From an uncultured Alistipes sp. (GTDB taxonomy: Bacteria > Bacteroidota > Bacteroidia > Bacteroidales > Rikenellaceae), in contig USBO01000098.1 in assembly GCA_900552955.1 (NCBI GenBank), forward strand, positions 1 through 6,565: DNA of 6,565 bases. Direction: 5' to 3'. Below, piece after piece: positions 1-6,381 of the stretch. Under the pieces are notes generated by a model. It saw nothing but the letters and a program-made list of their open reading frames with translations, made no database searches and was not told where the DNA came from. How positions within the stretch are numbered: position 1 is the first letter of the stretch; every line of letters begins with the position of its first letter. A program made the translations under genes and the position numbers.

Positions 1-2
1 TT

Positions 3-1781
3 TTCATAACGGCGGCAGCACTCTGCATCGGGCTTGCGCCCGTCGCCGCGGCGGTGCCGCAGCCGCAGAGGTCGGAGACGATCGTCTACATCGGCGGCCG
101 GAAGTTCTACGTCCACACCGTGCAGGCGGGCGAGACGCTCTACTCGATCGCACGGCTCTACGGCGTGAGCGAGCAGACGCTCGTGGCCAACAACCCGACG
201 ATGGCCGACGTGGTGAAGGCCGATCAGAACGTGCGGATTCCGGTGCCCGCACCGCAGCCCGATGAGACGCCGCTCACGGCCAGGCAGGAGCGCAAACTGC
301 GCAAACGGTTCATACTGCATACGGTCGGGGCGCAAGAGACGCTTTACGCCATCTCGAAACGCTACGGCATCTCGGTCGAGACGCTGCTCGAGGACAATGA
401 CAATCTCGATCCGGCGCAACTGACCATCGGCAGCACGCTGCTGGTGCGCAAAACGGAGGTCGGGAAGACCAGCAATGCCGAGAACCTCGCCGAGCTGGAG
501 GAGTACAAGGAGAAGCTGAACAGCGTCCCGTCCGAGGGACACCGTTATTATGTCGTCCAGCCGGGAGACACGCTCTATTCGCTCGCCCATGCCAACGGGA
601 CGTCGGAGGAGGCGCTCGCGGAGCTCAACGACGGGCTCTCGCCCGCGACGCTGCGAGCGGGCGCAATCATCAAACTGCCGTCGCCCGCCGCCGGGACGAC
701 GACCGAGCAGCCGGCCGACACGCTGACGGTCCGGCCACGCGCCGAACGGCTCACGACGCTGGCCCCTGACGCCACGCTCAACCTCACGTTGCTGCTGCCC
801 GCCACGGCCGACGGCCGCCCCAACGTCAGCTACACCGAATTCTACCAGGGATTCCTGCTGGGCATCGACCGTCTCCGTCACGAGGGCCGCTCGGTGCGGC
901 TCGACGTATTCGACACAGCCCATGATCCGGCCAAAGTCGCCACGATCGCCCAAAACGACGCCTTCGCCCGTTCGCACCTGATCGTCGGCCCCGTCTACGA
1001 AGACGAACTGGCTCCCGTGCTGCGCGTCGCCGAGCAGGAGGGCATTCCCGTCGTCTCGCCGCTGGCGACGCTCGACCGCACGCAGAGCGACGTGCTCTTC
1101 CAGATGGCACCCGACCCCGCGCGCAAATACGCCAAACTCGCCGCGCTGCTCAACAGCGGCCGCCGGGTCGTCCTGATCTACGGCCAGCACACCGACACGG
1201 CATTCGAAGAGGCCGTCCGGGGGCTGATCCCCGCCGTCGGCTACGAAACATTCCGCTACGGAGCGGGCAGCAATGTCGGCAGCATCCTCGCCGCACGCGA
1301 CAATGCGCTGCTGGTGGTGCTGTCGGACAGGGAGACCGAGGTCGATTCGATTCTCGCGGCACTCGCTTCAGCCAGCAGCAACATCATCGCCCGCGGCCAC
1401 GCCGCGCCGCAGTACGACGTCATCGGCAGCCCGCACTGGAACCGGTTCGGCAACATCGACCGCAACCTCTTCTTCAAGAACCGCGTGAACTTCATCTCGA
1501 CCTACCACGCCAAACGCGACGCGGAACGCATCCGCACGTTCGACAAACGCTACATCGCCGCCTTCGGTTCGCTGCCTACGCTCTATTCCTATCGTGGCTA
1601 CGATGCGGCCGTGCTGTTCGGAACGGCGATGTTCGGCGATGTCAACGACTATTTCGGCAACGAGACGTTCACTCCGCTCCAGACACCGTACCGTTTCGAA
1701 CGGCAGAGCGACGGCAACCGCGTCAACGCCGAGTGGGTGCGTGTCATCTACAACGACAACTATACCATCACGCTCGAATAA
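3..1781 (+). CDS. Secreted protein with three LysM domains and a C-terminal type-1 periplasmic-binding domain (5' end outside window)
   Basis: The reading frame is open from the left edge. The first visible residues are a hydrophobic, alanine-rich stretch ending APVAAA before VPQPQ, which looks like the end of a signal peptide with a signal peptidase I site; the one cysteine there does not form a lipobox. The true start therefore lies upstream, and the GTG at 54 is not it. Numbering from position 3, three LysM repeats lie near residues 36-80, 105-149 and 181-226, each with the (A/P)G(D/E)TLYS-type core (the second reads AQETLYAI). LysM domains bind peptidoglycan glycans. Residues from about 260 to the end (592) resemble a type-1 periplasmic-binding fold of the ABC-substrate-binding/LpoA kind: FYQGFLLGID, then LIVGPVYEDE, then GIPVVSPLA. 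The protein is probably periplasmic and wall-anchored. No permease or ATPase gene is adjacent, so a transport role is unproven; a cell-wall regulatory or sensing role is equally possible. It is first in the visible operon, 7 bp before rex. Confidence 0.88.
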   Translation, partial: FITAAALCIGLAPVAAAVPQPQRSETIVYIGGRKFYVHTVQAGETLYSIARLYGVSEQTLVANNPTMADVVKADQNVRIPVPAPQPDETPLTARQERKLRKRFILHTVGAQETLYAISKRYGISVETLLEDNDNLDPAQLTIGSTLLVRKTEVGKTSNAENLAELEEYKEKLNSVPSEGHRYYVVQPGDTLYSLAHANGTSEEALAELNDGLSPATLRAGAIIKLPSPAAGTTTEQPADTLTVRPRAERLTTLAPDATLNLTLLLPATADGRPNVSYTEFYQGFLLGIDRLRHEGRSVRLDVFDTAHDPAKVATIAQNDAFARSHLIVGPVYEDELAPVLRVAEQEGIPVVSPLATLDRTQSDVLFQMAPDPARKYAKLAALLNSGRRVVLIYGQHTDTAFEEAVRGLIPAVGYETFRYGAGSNVGSILAARDNALLVVLSDRETEVDSILAALASASSNIIARGHAAPQYDVIGSPHWNRFGNIDRNLFFKNRVNFISTYHAKRDAERIRTFDKRYIAAFGSLPTLYSYRGYDAAVLFGTAMFGDVNDYFGNETFTPLQTPYRFERQSDGNRVNAEWVRVIYNDNYTITLE

Positions 1782-1788
1782 CCGGCTT

Positions 1789-2436
1789 ATGGCATCCTCC
1801 AACATACCCGAAAAGACCATCGAACGGCTGAGCGAATACCGCCGGACGCTGCTTTCGTGCCACAAACAGGGAATCACCCACATCTTCTCGCACGTGCTGG
1901 CCGGCATCCACGGCATCACGGCGGTGCAGGTGCGCCGCGATCTGATGCTCATCGGCTTCTCGAGCGACACGAAGAAAGGGTATGACGTCAAGGTGCTGAT
2001 CGACTTCATCAGCAACATCCTCGACAGCGACACGGTGACCAACATCGCCGTCATCGGCATGGGCCACCTCGGGCAGGCGATCACCAAGTACTTCAACGGC
2101 CGCGGCCTGAAGCTGAAGATCACCACCGCCTTCGACATCGACCCCGAGAAGACGGGGCGCACCATCGACGGCATCCCGTGCCACCACATGGAGACGTTCG
2201 AGGAGGTGGTCGAGGACAAGGACATCGACATCGTCATCGTCTCGTCGCCCTCGCGCGTGGCCGACGAACTGGTCGTCCCGATCGTCAACGCCGGCATCAA
2301 GGGGGTGCTGAACTTCACCTCGCGGCCGCTCAACTTCCCGCGCGGCATCGTGGTCGAGAATTACGACATCACCACGCTGCTCGAGAAGGTGGCCTACTTC
2401 GTCAAGGAGAACGAGGAGAATCCGACCGACGACTGA
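1789..2436 (+). CDS. rex: Redox-sensing transcriptional repressor Rex
   Basis: This 215-residue protein has the usual Rex length and layout. Rex represses fermentation and respiration genes when NAD+ is high and leaves DNA when NADH binds. Residues 1-80 form the winged-helix DNA-binding domain, with the conserved VQVRRDLMLIG segment at 47-57 and KGYDV at 63-67. A Rossmann NAD(H)-binding domain follows, with the glycine motif GMGHLG at 90-95 and the strand-end acidic residue of AFDIDPEK (D116), which in this fold selects NAD(H) over NADP(H). Near the end, KGVLNFTSRPLN and the final helix TTLLEKVAYFVKE match the C-terminal, domain-swapped helix of the family. The ATG at 1789 is the first start after the preceding stop and gives the expected N-terminus. 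No Shine-Dalgarno sequence is visible. I found no Rex operator (TTGTGAA-N4-TTCACAA type) in the window, so autoregulation cannot be judged; the operon promoter lies off the left edge. Confidence 0.96.
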   Translation: MASSNIPEKTIERLSEYRRTLLSCHKQGITHIFSHVLAGIHGITAVQVRRDLMLIGFSSDTKKGYDVKVLIDFISNILDSDTVTNIAVIGMGHLGQAITKYFNGRGLKLKITTAFDIDPEKTGRTIDGIPCHHMETFEEVVEDKDIDIVIVSSPSRVADELVVPIVNAGIKGVLNFTSRPLNFPRGIVVENYDITTLLEKVAYFVKENEENPTDD

Positions 2437-2447
2437 CCCCGCACGCG

Positions 2448-3194
2448 ATGAGAGTCTTCCACGGCACCGACCGACTTCCCGCATTCCGCCGTCCGGCGGC
2501 CACCGTCGGATCGTACGACGGCGTCCACGGCGGCCACTACAAGCTGCTCGACGCCGTACGCCGCTTCGCCCGCGAGCGCGACGGCGAGAGCGTAGTCGTG
2601 ACCTTCGCCCCCCATCCGCGCATCGTGCTCGAGACACAGACCGACCTGCGCCTGCTCTCGACGCTCGACGAGAAAGTCTGGCTGCTCGAGCGGGCGGGCA
2701 TCGACAACCTGGTGGTCATCCCCTTCACCCGCGAATTCAGCCGCACGAGTTCGGCCGACTTCATCCGCCGCGATCTGGTCGGGAAGCTCGGCATCGAGGC
2801 CCTCGTGATGGGGTACAACCACCACTTCGGGCACAACAAGGAGGGCGACTACTGTTCGCTGCGCTCGGCGGAGCGCCCCGAATTGCAGCTCTGCCGCATC
2901 GGCCGGTTCTGCGTCGACGGCGAAAAGGTCAGTTCCACGGCCGTCCGCACGCTCGTCGAGCACGGCGAGATGGCCCGCGCCGCACGCATGCTGTGCCATC
3001 CCTACCTGCTGATCGCCGGCTGCGAACAGGGCCGCCTGCACATCGACGACCCCTACAAACTGCTGCCCCCTGCGGGCGAATACCCGGTCACGGCCGACGG
3101 CGAGCCTGCGAGGCTCTACATCCCCTCCGAGGGGACGCCGCTGCTCGACCTGCCGCTTACCCGAGAAAAGAGTCTAATCGAATTTACCCCATGA
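2448..3194 (+). CDS. RibF-like FAD synthetase (FMN adenylyltransferase) without an intact flavokinase domain
   Basis: The 248-residue product matches the N-terminal half of bifunctional RibF, which transfers AMP from ATP to FMN to make FAD in the cytoplasm. Visible motifs are VGSYDGVHGGH (20-30), carrying the HxGH nucleotidyltransferase signature (H27, H30); VTFAPHPR (51-58); MGYNHHFGHNKEGD (121-134); and VSSTAVR (161-167). After MLCHPYLL (181-188) a normal RibF continues with a riboflavin kinase beta-barrel containing a GFPTAN motif, to about 310 residues. Here only about 60 residues remain, GFPTAN is absent, and just a KLLPPAGEYPV stretch (204-214) recalls the flavokinase barrel. The stop overlaps the next gene's start, so the short form looks settled and not like a fresh frameshift. 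The prediction is adenylyltransferase activity without riboflavin kinase activity. A full RibF elsewhere in the genome is expected but cannot be seen. The ATG at 2448 lies 11 bp after rex and gives the usual N-terminus. Confidence 0.87.
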   Translation: MRVFHGTDRLPAFRRPAATVGSYDGVHGGHYKLLDAVRRFARERDGESVVVTFAPHPRIVLETQTDLRLLSTLDEKVWLLERAGIDNLVVIPFTREFSRTSSADFIRRDLVGKLGIEALVMGYNHHFGHNKEGDYCSLRSAERPELQLCRIGRFCVDGEKVSSTAVRTLVEHGEMARAARMLCHPYLLIAGCEQGRLHIDDPYKLLPPAGEYPVTADGEPARLYIPSEGTPLLDLPLTREKSLIEFTP

Positions 3195-3598
3195 TCACAC
3201 ACGACACCGAAATCAGGGTCTGGTACAAACATACCGACCAGATGGGATTCGTCCATCACTCCAACTACATCTGCTACTACGAAGAGGCCCGCTCCGACCT
3301 CATGCGCGCGATGGGACTCTCCTATGCCGAGATGGAGCGGCGCGGAATCATCATGCCCATTCTGGAGGTGCAGTCCACCTACAAACGGCCGGCCTTCTTC
3401 GACGACCGCCTCACGGTGCGCATCCTGCTGCGCGAAATGCCCACGGCACGCATCCGCTTCGAATACGAGGTCTACAACTCGCAGGGCGAACTGCTCAACA
3501 CGGGCATGACGGCGCTGGGTTTCCTCCATGCCGACACGCACCGTCCGACACGCGCTCCGCAATGGTTCGTCGAGGCGCTGGCCGAAGCGATGAAATAG
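3191..3598 (+). CDS. Hotdog-fold acyl-CoA thioesterase, YbgC/FadM family
   Basis: The 135-residue protein has the normal length for this single-domain family, which hydrolyses acyl-CoA thioesters in the cytoplasm, usually as a tetramer. The N-terminal signature is clear: WYKHTDQMGFVHHSNYICYYEEAR (its core spans residues 11-34). The spacing Y12-X3-D16-X6-H23 matches the Tyr/Asp/His arrangement of YbgC-type active sites, D16 being the likely catalytic residue. LEVQSTYKRPAFFDDRLTVR (59-78) and the MTALGFLH strand (106-113) complete the hotdog fold. The substrate cannot be told from sequence; members act on short-chain, hydroxybenzoyl- or long-chain acyl-CoAs. The ATG lies in the ATGA overlap with the preceding stop, which implies translational coupling. 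It is the last gene of the operon, and a strong terminator begins 20 bp after its stop. Confidence 0.92.
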   Translation: MITHDTEIRVWYKHTDQMGFVHHSNYICYYEEARSDLMRAMGLSYAEMERRGIIMPILEVQSTYKRPAFFDDRLTVRILLREMPTARIRFEYEVYNSQGELLNTGMTALGFLHADTHRPTRAPQWFVEALAEAMK

Positions 3599-3617
3599 GG
3601 TAGAGGCACACGCAGCA

Positions 3618-3657
3618 TGCGGATCCGGGGCAGGCACGCCTCGGATCCGTACGTTTT
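3618..3657 (+). terminator. Rho-independent terminator of the rex operon
   Basis: A hairpin pairs 3618-3631 with 3638-3651: 14 base pairs, two of them G-U, around the 6-base loop AGGCAC. The core arms are two copies of CGGATCCG (3620-3627 and 3642-3649). A TTTT run follows at 3654-3657. It sits 20 bp after the thioesterase stop and before the htpG control region. The short U-tract leaves some doubt about efficiency. Confidence 0.8.
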
Positions 3658-3668
3658 GTCAGTCGCCG

Positions 3669-3685
3669 CCTGTCAATCTGACAGG
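3669..3685. promoter_or_regulatory. Perfect inverted repeat upstream of htpG, probable regulator-binding site
   Basis: CCTGTCA and TGACAGG form a perfect 7-bp inverted repeat around the spacer ATC. A further TGTCA half-site lies 14 bp upstream, at 3657-3661, in the same orientation as the left arm. The site ends 10 bp before the TGGCAC promoter-like element and 70 bp before the htpG start. Its position and symmetry fit a dimeric transcription factor. No U-tract follows, so a terminator is unlikely. The cognate regulator is not identifiable here. Confidence 0.6.
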
Positions 3686-3694
3686 AAAAAGCCG

Positions 3695-3710
3695 CTGGCA
3701 CACAGTTTGA
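3695..3710 (+). promoter_or_regulatory. Candidate sigma-54-like promoter of htpG
   Basis: CTGGCACACAGTTTGA places GG (3697-3698) and GA (3709-3710) exactly 12 bp apart, as in the sigma-54 consensus TGGCAC-N5-TTGC. The -24 half matches fully; the -12 half reads TTGA in place of TTGC. If real, transcription would start near 3722 and give an A-rich leader of about 34 bases with no Shine-Dalgarno sequence, as is common in Bacteroidota. An alternative reading takes TTTG (3706-3709) as a Bacteroidota -33 box, but no good TAnnTTTG -7 box follows. TTGAAA (3707-3712) also resembles a heat-shock -35 box, without a matching -10. Confidence 0.45.
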
Positions 3711-3755
3711 AACCTTCATCGAACGAAGAAAATAAACTAAAAACAGAATACGACT

Positions 3756-5816
3756 ATGACTAACGGCAAAATCGGGGTGACGACCGAAAACATCTTTCCC
3801 GTCATCAAGAAATTCCTCTATTCCGACCACGAAATCTTCCTGCGCGAGCTGGTCTCCAACGCCGTCGACGCCACGCAGAAGCTCAAAGCGCTGGCCTCGC
3901 GCGGCGAAATGCAGGGCGAGCTGGGCGATCTGACGATCCGCATCGTCGCCGACGCCGACAAACGACTGCTCACGATCACCGACCGCGGCATCGGCATGAC
4001 GGCCGAGGAGGTCGACCGCTACATCAACCAGATCGCCTTCTCGGGCGCCGAGGAGTTCATGGCCAAGTACAAGGATCAGGCGATCATCGGCCACTTCGGA
4101 CTGGGTTTCTACTCGTCGTTCATGGTCTCGGACAAGGTCGAGATCATCACCCGATCCTACAAGGAGGGCAGCAAGACCGTACACTGGGAGTGCAACGGCT
4201 CGCCCGAGTACACGATGGAGGAGAGTGACGAGGCCCGCGACCGCGGCACGACGATCGTCCTGCACCTCTCCGAAGACGCCAAGGAGTACGCCGAGTCGTC
4301 GAAGATCGAGGAGCTGCTGCGCAAATACTGCCGCTTCCTGCCGGTGCCCATCGCCTTCGGCAAGGTCAAGGAGTGGAAGGACGGCAAGTACGTCGATACG
4401 GACAGGGACAACATCGTCAACGACACCGATCCGCTGTGGATGCGCAAACCGGCCGACATCACCGAGGAGCAGTACAAGGAGTTCTACCACGAACTCTATC
4501 CCACGGCCGACGAGCCGCTCTTCTCGATCCACCTGAATATCGACTATCCGTTCCACCTGACGGGCATTCTCTACTTCCCGAAGCTCCGCAGCAACTTCGA
4601 AGTTCAGAAGAACCGCATCCAGCTCTATTCCAATCAGGTCTTCGTGACGGATCAGGTCGAGGGGATCGTCCCCGAGTACCTCACGCTGCTGCACGGCGTG
4701 ATCGATTCGCCCGACATCCCGCTCAACGTTTCGCGCAGCTACCTCCAGAGCGATTCGAACGTCAAGAAGATTTCGAACTACATCACGCGCAAGGTGGCCG
4801 ACCGACTGCAGGAGCTCTTCAACACGATGCGCCCCGAGTACGAGCAGAAGTGGGACGACCTGAAGATCTTCATCCAGTACGGCATCCTCACCGACGAGAA
4901 GTTCGCCGAGAAGGCGCAGTCGTTCATGCTGTGGAAGAACACCGACGGCAAGTACTTCACGCCCGCCGAGTATGAGGAGTTGGTCAAGGCCGAGCAGACC
5001 GACAAGCATCAGACGCTCATCTTCCTCTATGTCGACGATCCCGTGGCCAAGCTCACGGCGCTCGAAGCGGCCAAGTCCAAAGGCTACGACGTGCTCGAGA
5101 TGAACGGCCCGCTCGACAACCACTACATCAACTGGTACGAATCCAAACACAAGGAGCAGCGCTTCGTGCGCGTCGACAGCGACATCGTCGACAAACTCAT
5201 CCAGAAGGAGGACACGCTCAAGATGTCGCTTTCGGAGGCGCAGCAGGAGATTCTGCGTCCCGTCTTCGAGGCGCAGATGCCGCACGACGAGAAGATCAGC
5301 TACAACATCGCCTTCGAACCGATGGCCGCAGGCGAGGCGCCCGTGGTACTCACGCAGAACGAGTTCATGCGCCGCATGAAGGAGATGGCCGCCATGAGCG
5401 GCGGCGGGATGAGCCAGTTCTACGGTCAGATGCCCGACAACTACACGCTCGTCGTCAACGGCAACCATCCGCTCGTGGCCGAAATTCTCGGCGAGGTCGA
5501 AAAGAGCTACGGCGATTCGCTCGGAACGGTCAACGCGAAGATCGAGGCCGCCGAGACCGAGAAGAACAACCTCGCCGAGGTGCTCAAGGCCAAGAAAGAG
5601 GAGGAGATCACCGAGGACGAAAAGAAAATGCGCACGGAGCTCGACGAAAAGGCGACCTCGCTGCGCGGGGAACGGACGACGCGTCTGACCGAAATCGGCA
5701 AGGAAAACAAGCTGGTGCGGCAGGTGGTCGATCTGGCGCTGCTGGCCAACGGCATGCTCAAGGGCGAGAGCCTCACCGAGTTTATCCGCCGCAGCGTCGA
5801 ACTGATCGGCAAATAG
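3756..5816 (+). CDS. htpG: Molecular chaperone HtpG (bacterial Hsp90)
   Basis: The 686-residue protein is a cytoplasmic, ATP-driven dimeric chaperone that remodels client proteins, often with DnaK. The N-terminal GHKL ATPase domain (about 1-215) shows FLRELVSNAVDA (28-39) with catalytic E31 and Mg/ATP-binding N35, then TDRGIGM (75-81) with the adenine-contacting D76, and the lid-side GHFGLGFYS (112-120). The middle domain (about 220-480) includes IPLNVSRSYLQSD (321-333); R327 corresponds to the arginine that contacts ATP phosphate. The C-terminal domain has a methionine-rich segment (538-559) where Hsp90 has an amphipathic client-binding helix, and a final dimerisation region VVDLALLANGMLKGESLTEFIRRSVELI (its core spans 657-684). 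It is longer than E. coli HtpG (624), chiefly because of a charged, lysine/glutamate-rich insert near 580-650 that looks like a coiled coil. The gene stands alone, with its own promoter region and terminator. Start ATG 3756 gives the normal N-terminus. Confidence 0.97.
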   Translation: MTNGKIGVTTENIFPVIKKFLYSDHEIFLRELVSNAVDATQKLKALASRGEMQGELGDLTIRIVADADKRLLTITDRGIGMTAEEVDRYINQIAFSGAEEFMAKYKDQAIIGHFGLGFYSSFMVSDKVEIITRSYKEGSKTVHWECNGSPEYTMEESDEARDRGTTIVLHLSEDAKEYAESSKIEELLRKYCRFLPVPIAFGKVKEWKDGKYVDTDRDNIVNDTDPLWMRKPADITEEQYKEFYHELYPTADEPLFSIHLNIDYPFHLTGILYFPKLRSNFEVQKNRIQLYSNQVFVTDQVEGIVPEYLTLLHGVIDSPDIPLNVSRSYLQSDSNVKKISNYITRKVADRLQELFNTMRPEYEQKWDDLKIFIQYGILTDEKFAEKAQSFMLWKNTDGKYFTPAEYEELVKAEQTDKHQTLIFLYVDDPVAKLTALEAAKSKGYDVLEMNGPLDNHYINWYESKHKEQRFVRVDSDIVDKLIQKEDTLKMSLSEAQQEILRPVFEAQMPHDEKISYNIAFEPMAAGEAPVVLTQNEFMRRMKEMAAMSGGGMSQFYGQMPDNYTLVVNGNHPLVAEILGEVEKSYGDSLGTVNAKIEAAETEKNNLAEVLKAKKEEEITEDEKKMRTELDEKATSLRGERTTRLTEIGKENKLVRQVVDLALLANGMLKGESLTEFIRRSVELIGK

Positions 5817-5824
5817 TCCGGCTC

Positions 5825-5855
5825 CGGCGGAGGACGGGAAAGATACCGTCCGCCG
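5825..5855 (+). other. Imperfect hairpin just after htpG
   Basis: CGGCGG (5825-5830) pairs with CCGCCG (5850-5855), and ACGG (5834-5837) with CCGT (5846-5849), leaving a 3-base bulge (AGG) on the left arm and an 8-base loop. No T-run follows. It lies between the htpG stop and the main terminator and may protect the mRNA 3' end or slow polymerase. Confidence 0.4.
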
Positions 5856-5859
5856 TATT

Positions 5860-5901
5860 CGCAAAAACGGGATGTCCCTCACGGGGCATCCCGTTTTTGC
5901 G
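5860..5901. terminator. Strong, probably bidirectional terminator after htpG
   Basis: Positions 5860-5878 pair with 5883-5901 as a 19-bp stem with one G-U pair and a TCAC tetraloop. The left arm carries AAAAA and the right arm TTTTT within the stem, so a GC-rich hairpin followed by a T-run can be read from either strand. It lies 44 bp after the htpG stop. It could also end transcripts of the convergent minus-strand gene at the right edge. Confidence 0.88.
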
Positions 5902-6381
5902 TTGTAGCGCGGGCTTGGCCGGACGGCTTTCCCTTGCGGAGCGGGTCGTATTCGTAACGGGAGATCGGAACCGGTTCCGGGCAATTTGCCGATGGCAAAA
6001 GGCGCTGGCGGTCGGCGTCGAACGTTCTTCGGGGGCGTTGGAAAAATACGTTTTTTGTAACCGGTGACGTGCTGTCGCGGGAGTGTCCGCTTTCCTTTTG
6101 ACGTTCCCCCGGTCCCGGTTTTCGCGTCTGTCCCTCCCGCTTCCCGCGCGGCGATTTCAGCACGAAAATACGGGGGAGGAGGCTCCTGCGGACGCTGTTC
6201 GGGAGGAGACGATTCGCCGGTCCGGCGACCGCTCCTTTCGCGGGTTCGCAGTTTCGGTTCGCAGCGGGAGCTGCGGTCCGGGCATCGCTCCCGTCTTGAG
6301 CTCCTTTGTTCCGGTCGGTATTGCCCCTTTGGCGCCGCGTCGGACCGTCGGCCCCATGTTGTTTTCGGGCGGTTCGGGACG
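5902..6381. other. 480-bp gap without a convincing gene, rich in short palindromes
   Basis: Open frames here (plus 6083-6412; minus 5879-6550) translate to arginine/serine/proline-rich sequence with no recognisable motif. Both overlap the end of the minus-strand gene, and one runs into the terminator, so I do not call them genes. Visible structure: CGGAACCGGTTCCG (5966-5979, perfect 14-bp palindrome); TTTGCC-GAT-GGCAAA (5985-5999); a weak stem 6021-6039 with T6 at 6051-6056; TCGCCGG-T-CCGGCGA (6214-6228); CGCAGC-GGGA-GCTGCG (6260-6275); and GGTTCGCAG twice (6243-6251, 6256-6264). It might hold a long 3' untranslated region, a small RNA or decayed sequence. Nothing decides between these. Confidence 0.5.
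5966..5979. repeat. Perfect 14-bp palindrome
   Basis: CGGAACCGGTTCCG is identical to its reverse complement. Six bases downstream lies a second inverted repeat, TTTGCC-GAT-GGCAAA (5985-5999). They lie in the gene-free stretch, not next to any visible start codon, so a role as operator is unsupported. The palindrome has no loop of its own, so protein binding or dyad-symmetric chance are the plausible readings. Confidence 0.4.

Noticed and set aside
54..56. GTG as the start of the LysM protein
   Set aside because: The frame is open to the left edge and encodes a signal-peptide-like stretch before this codon, so the start is upstream of the window.
1368..3041. Several minus-strand frames of 215-326 codons across rex and the RibF-like gene
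   Set aside because: They lie opposite well-recognised genes in the other strand and show no domain, start context or coherent amino-acid composition.
3620..3649. Duplicated CGGATCCG as a possible mobile-element end or operator pair
   Set aside because: The two copies are the arms of the terminator hairpin, which explains them fully.
3495..5984. 829-codon open frame antisense to htpG
   Set aside because: It is the mirror of a clear htpG gene in GC-rich DNA. The translation is a monotonous mix of V, L, H, D and R with no motif, and it runs through the htpG promoter region and past its terminator. Long antisense frames are common with this codon use.
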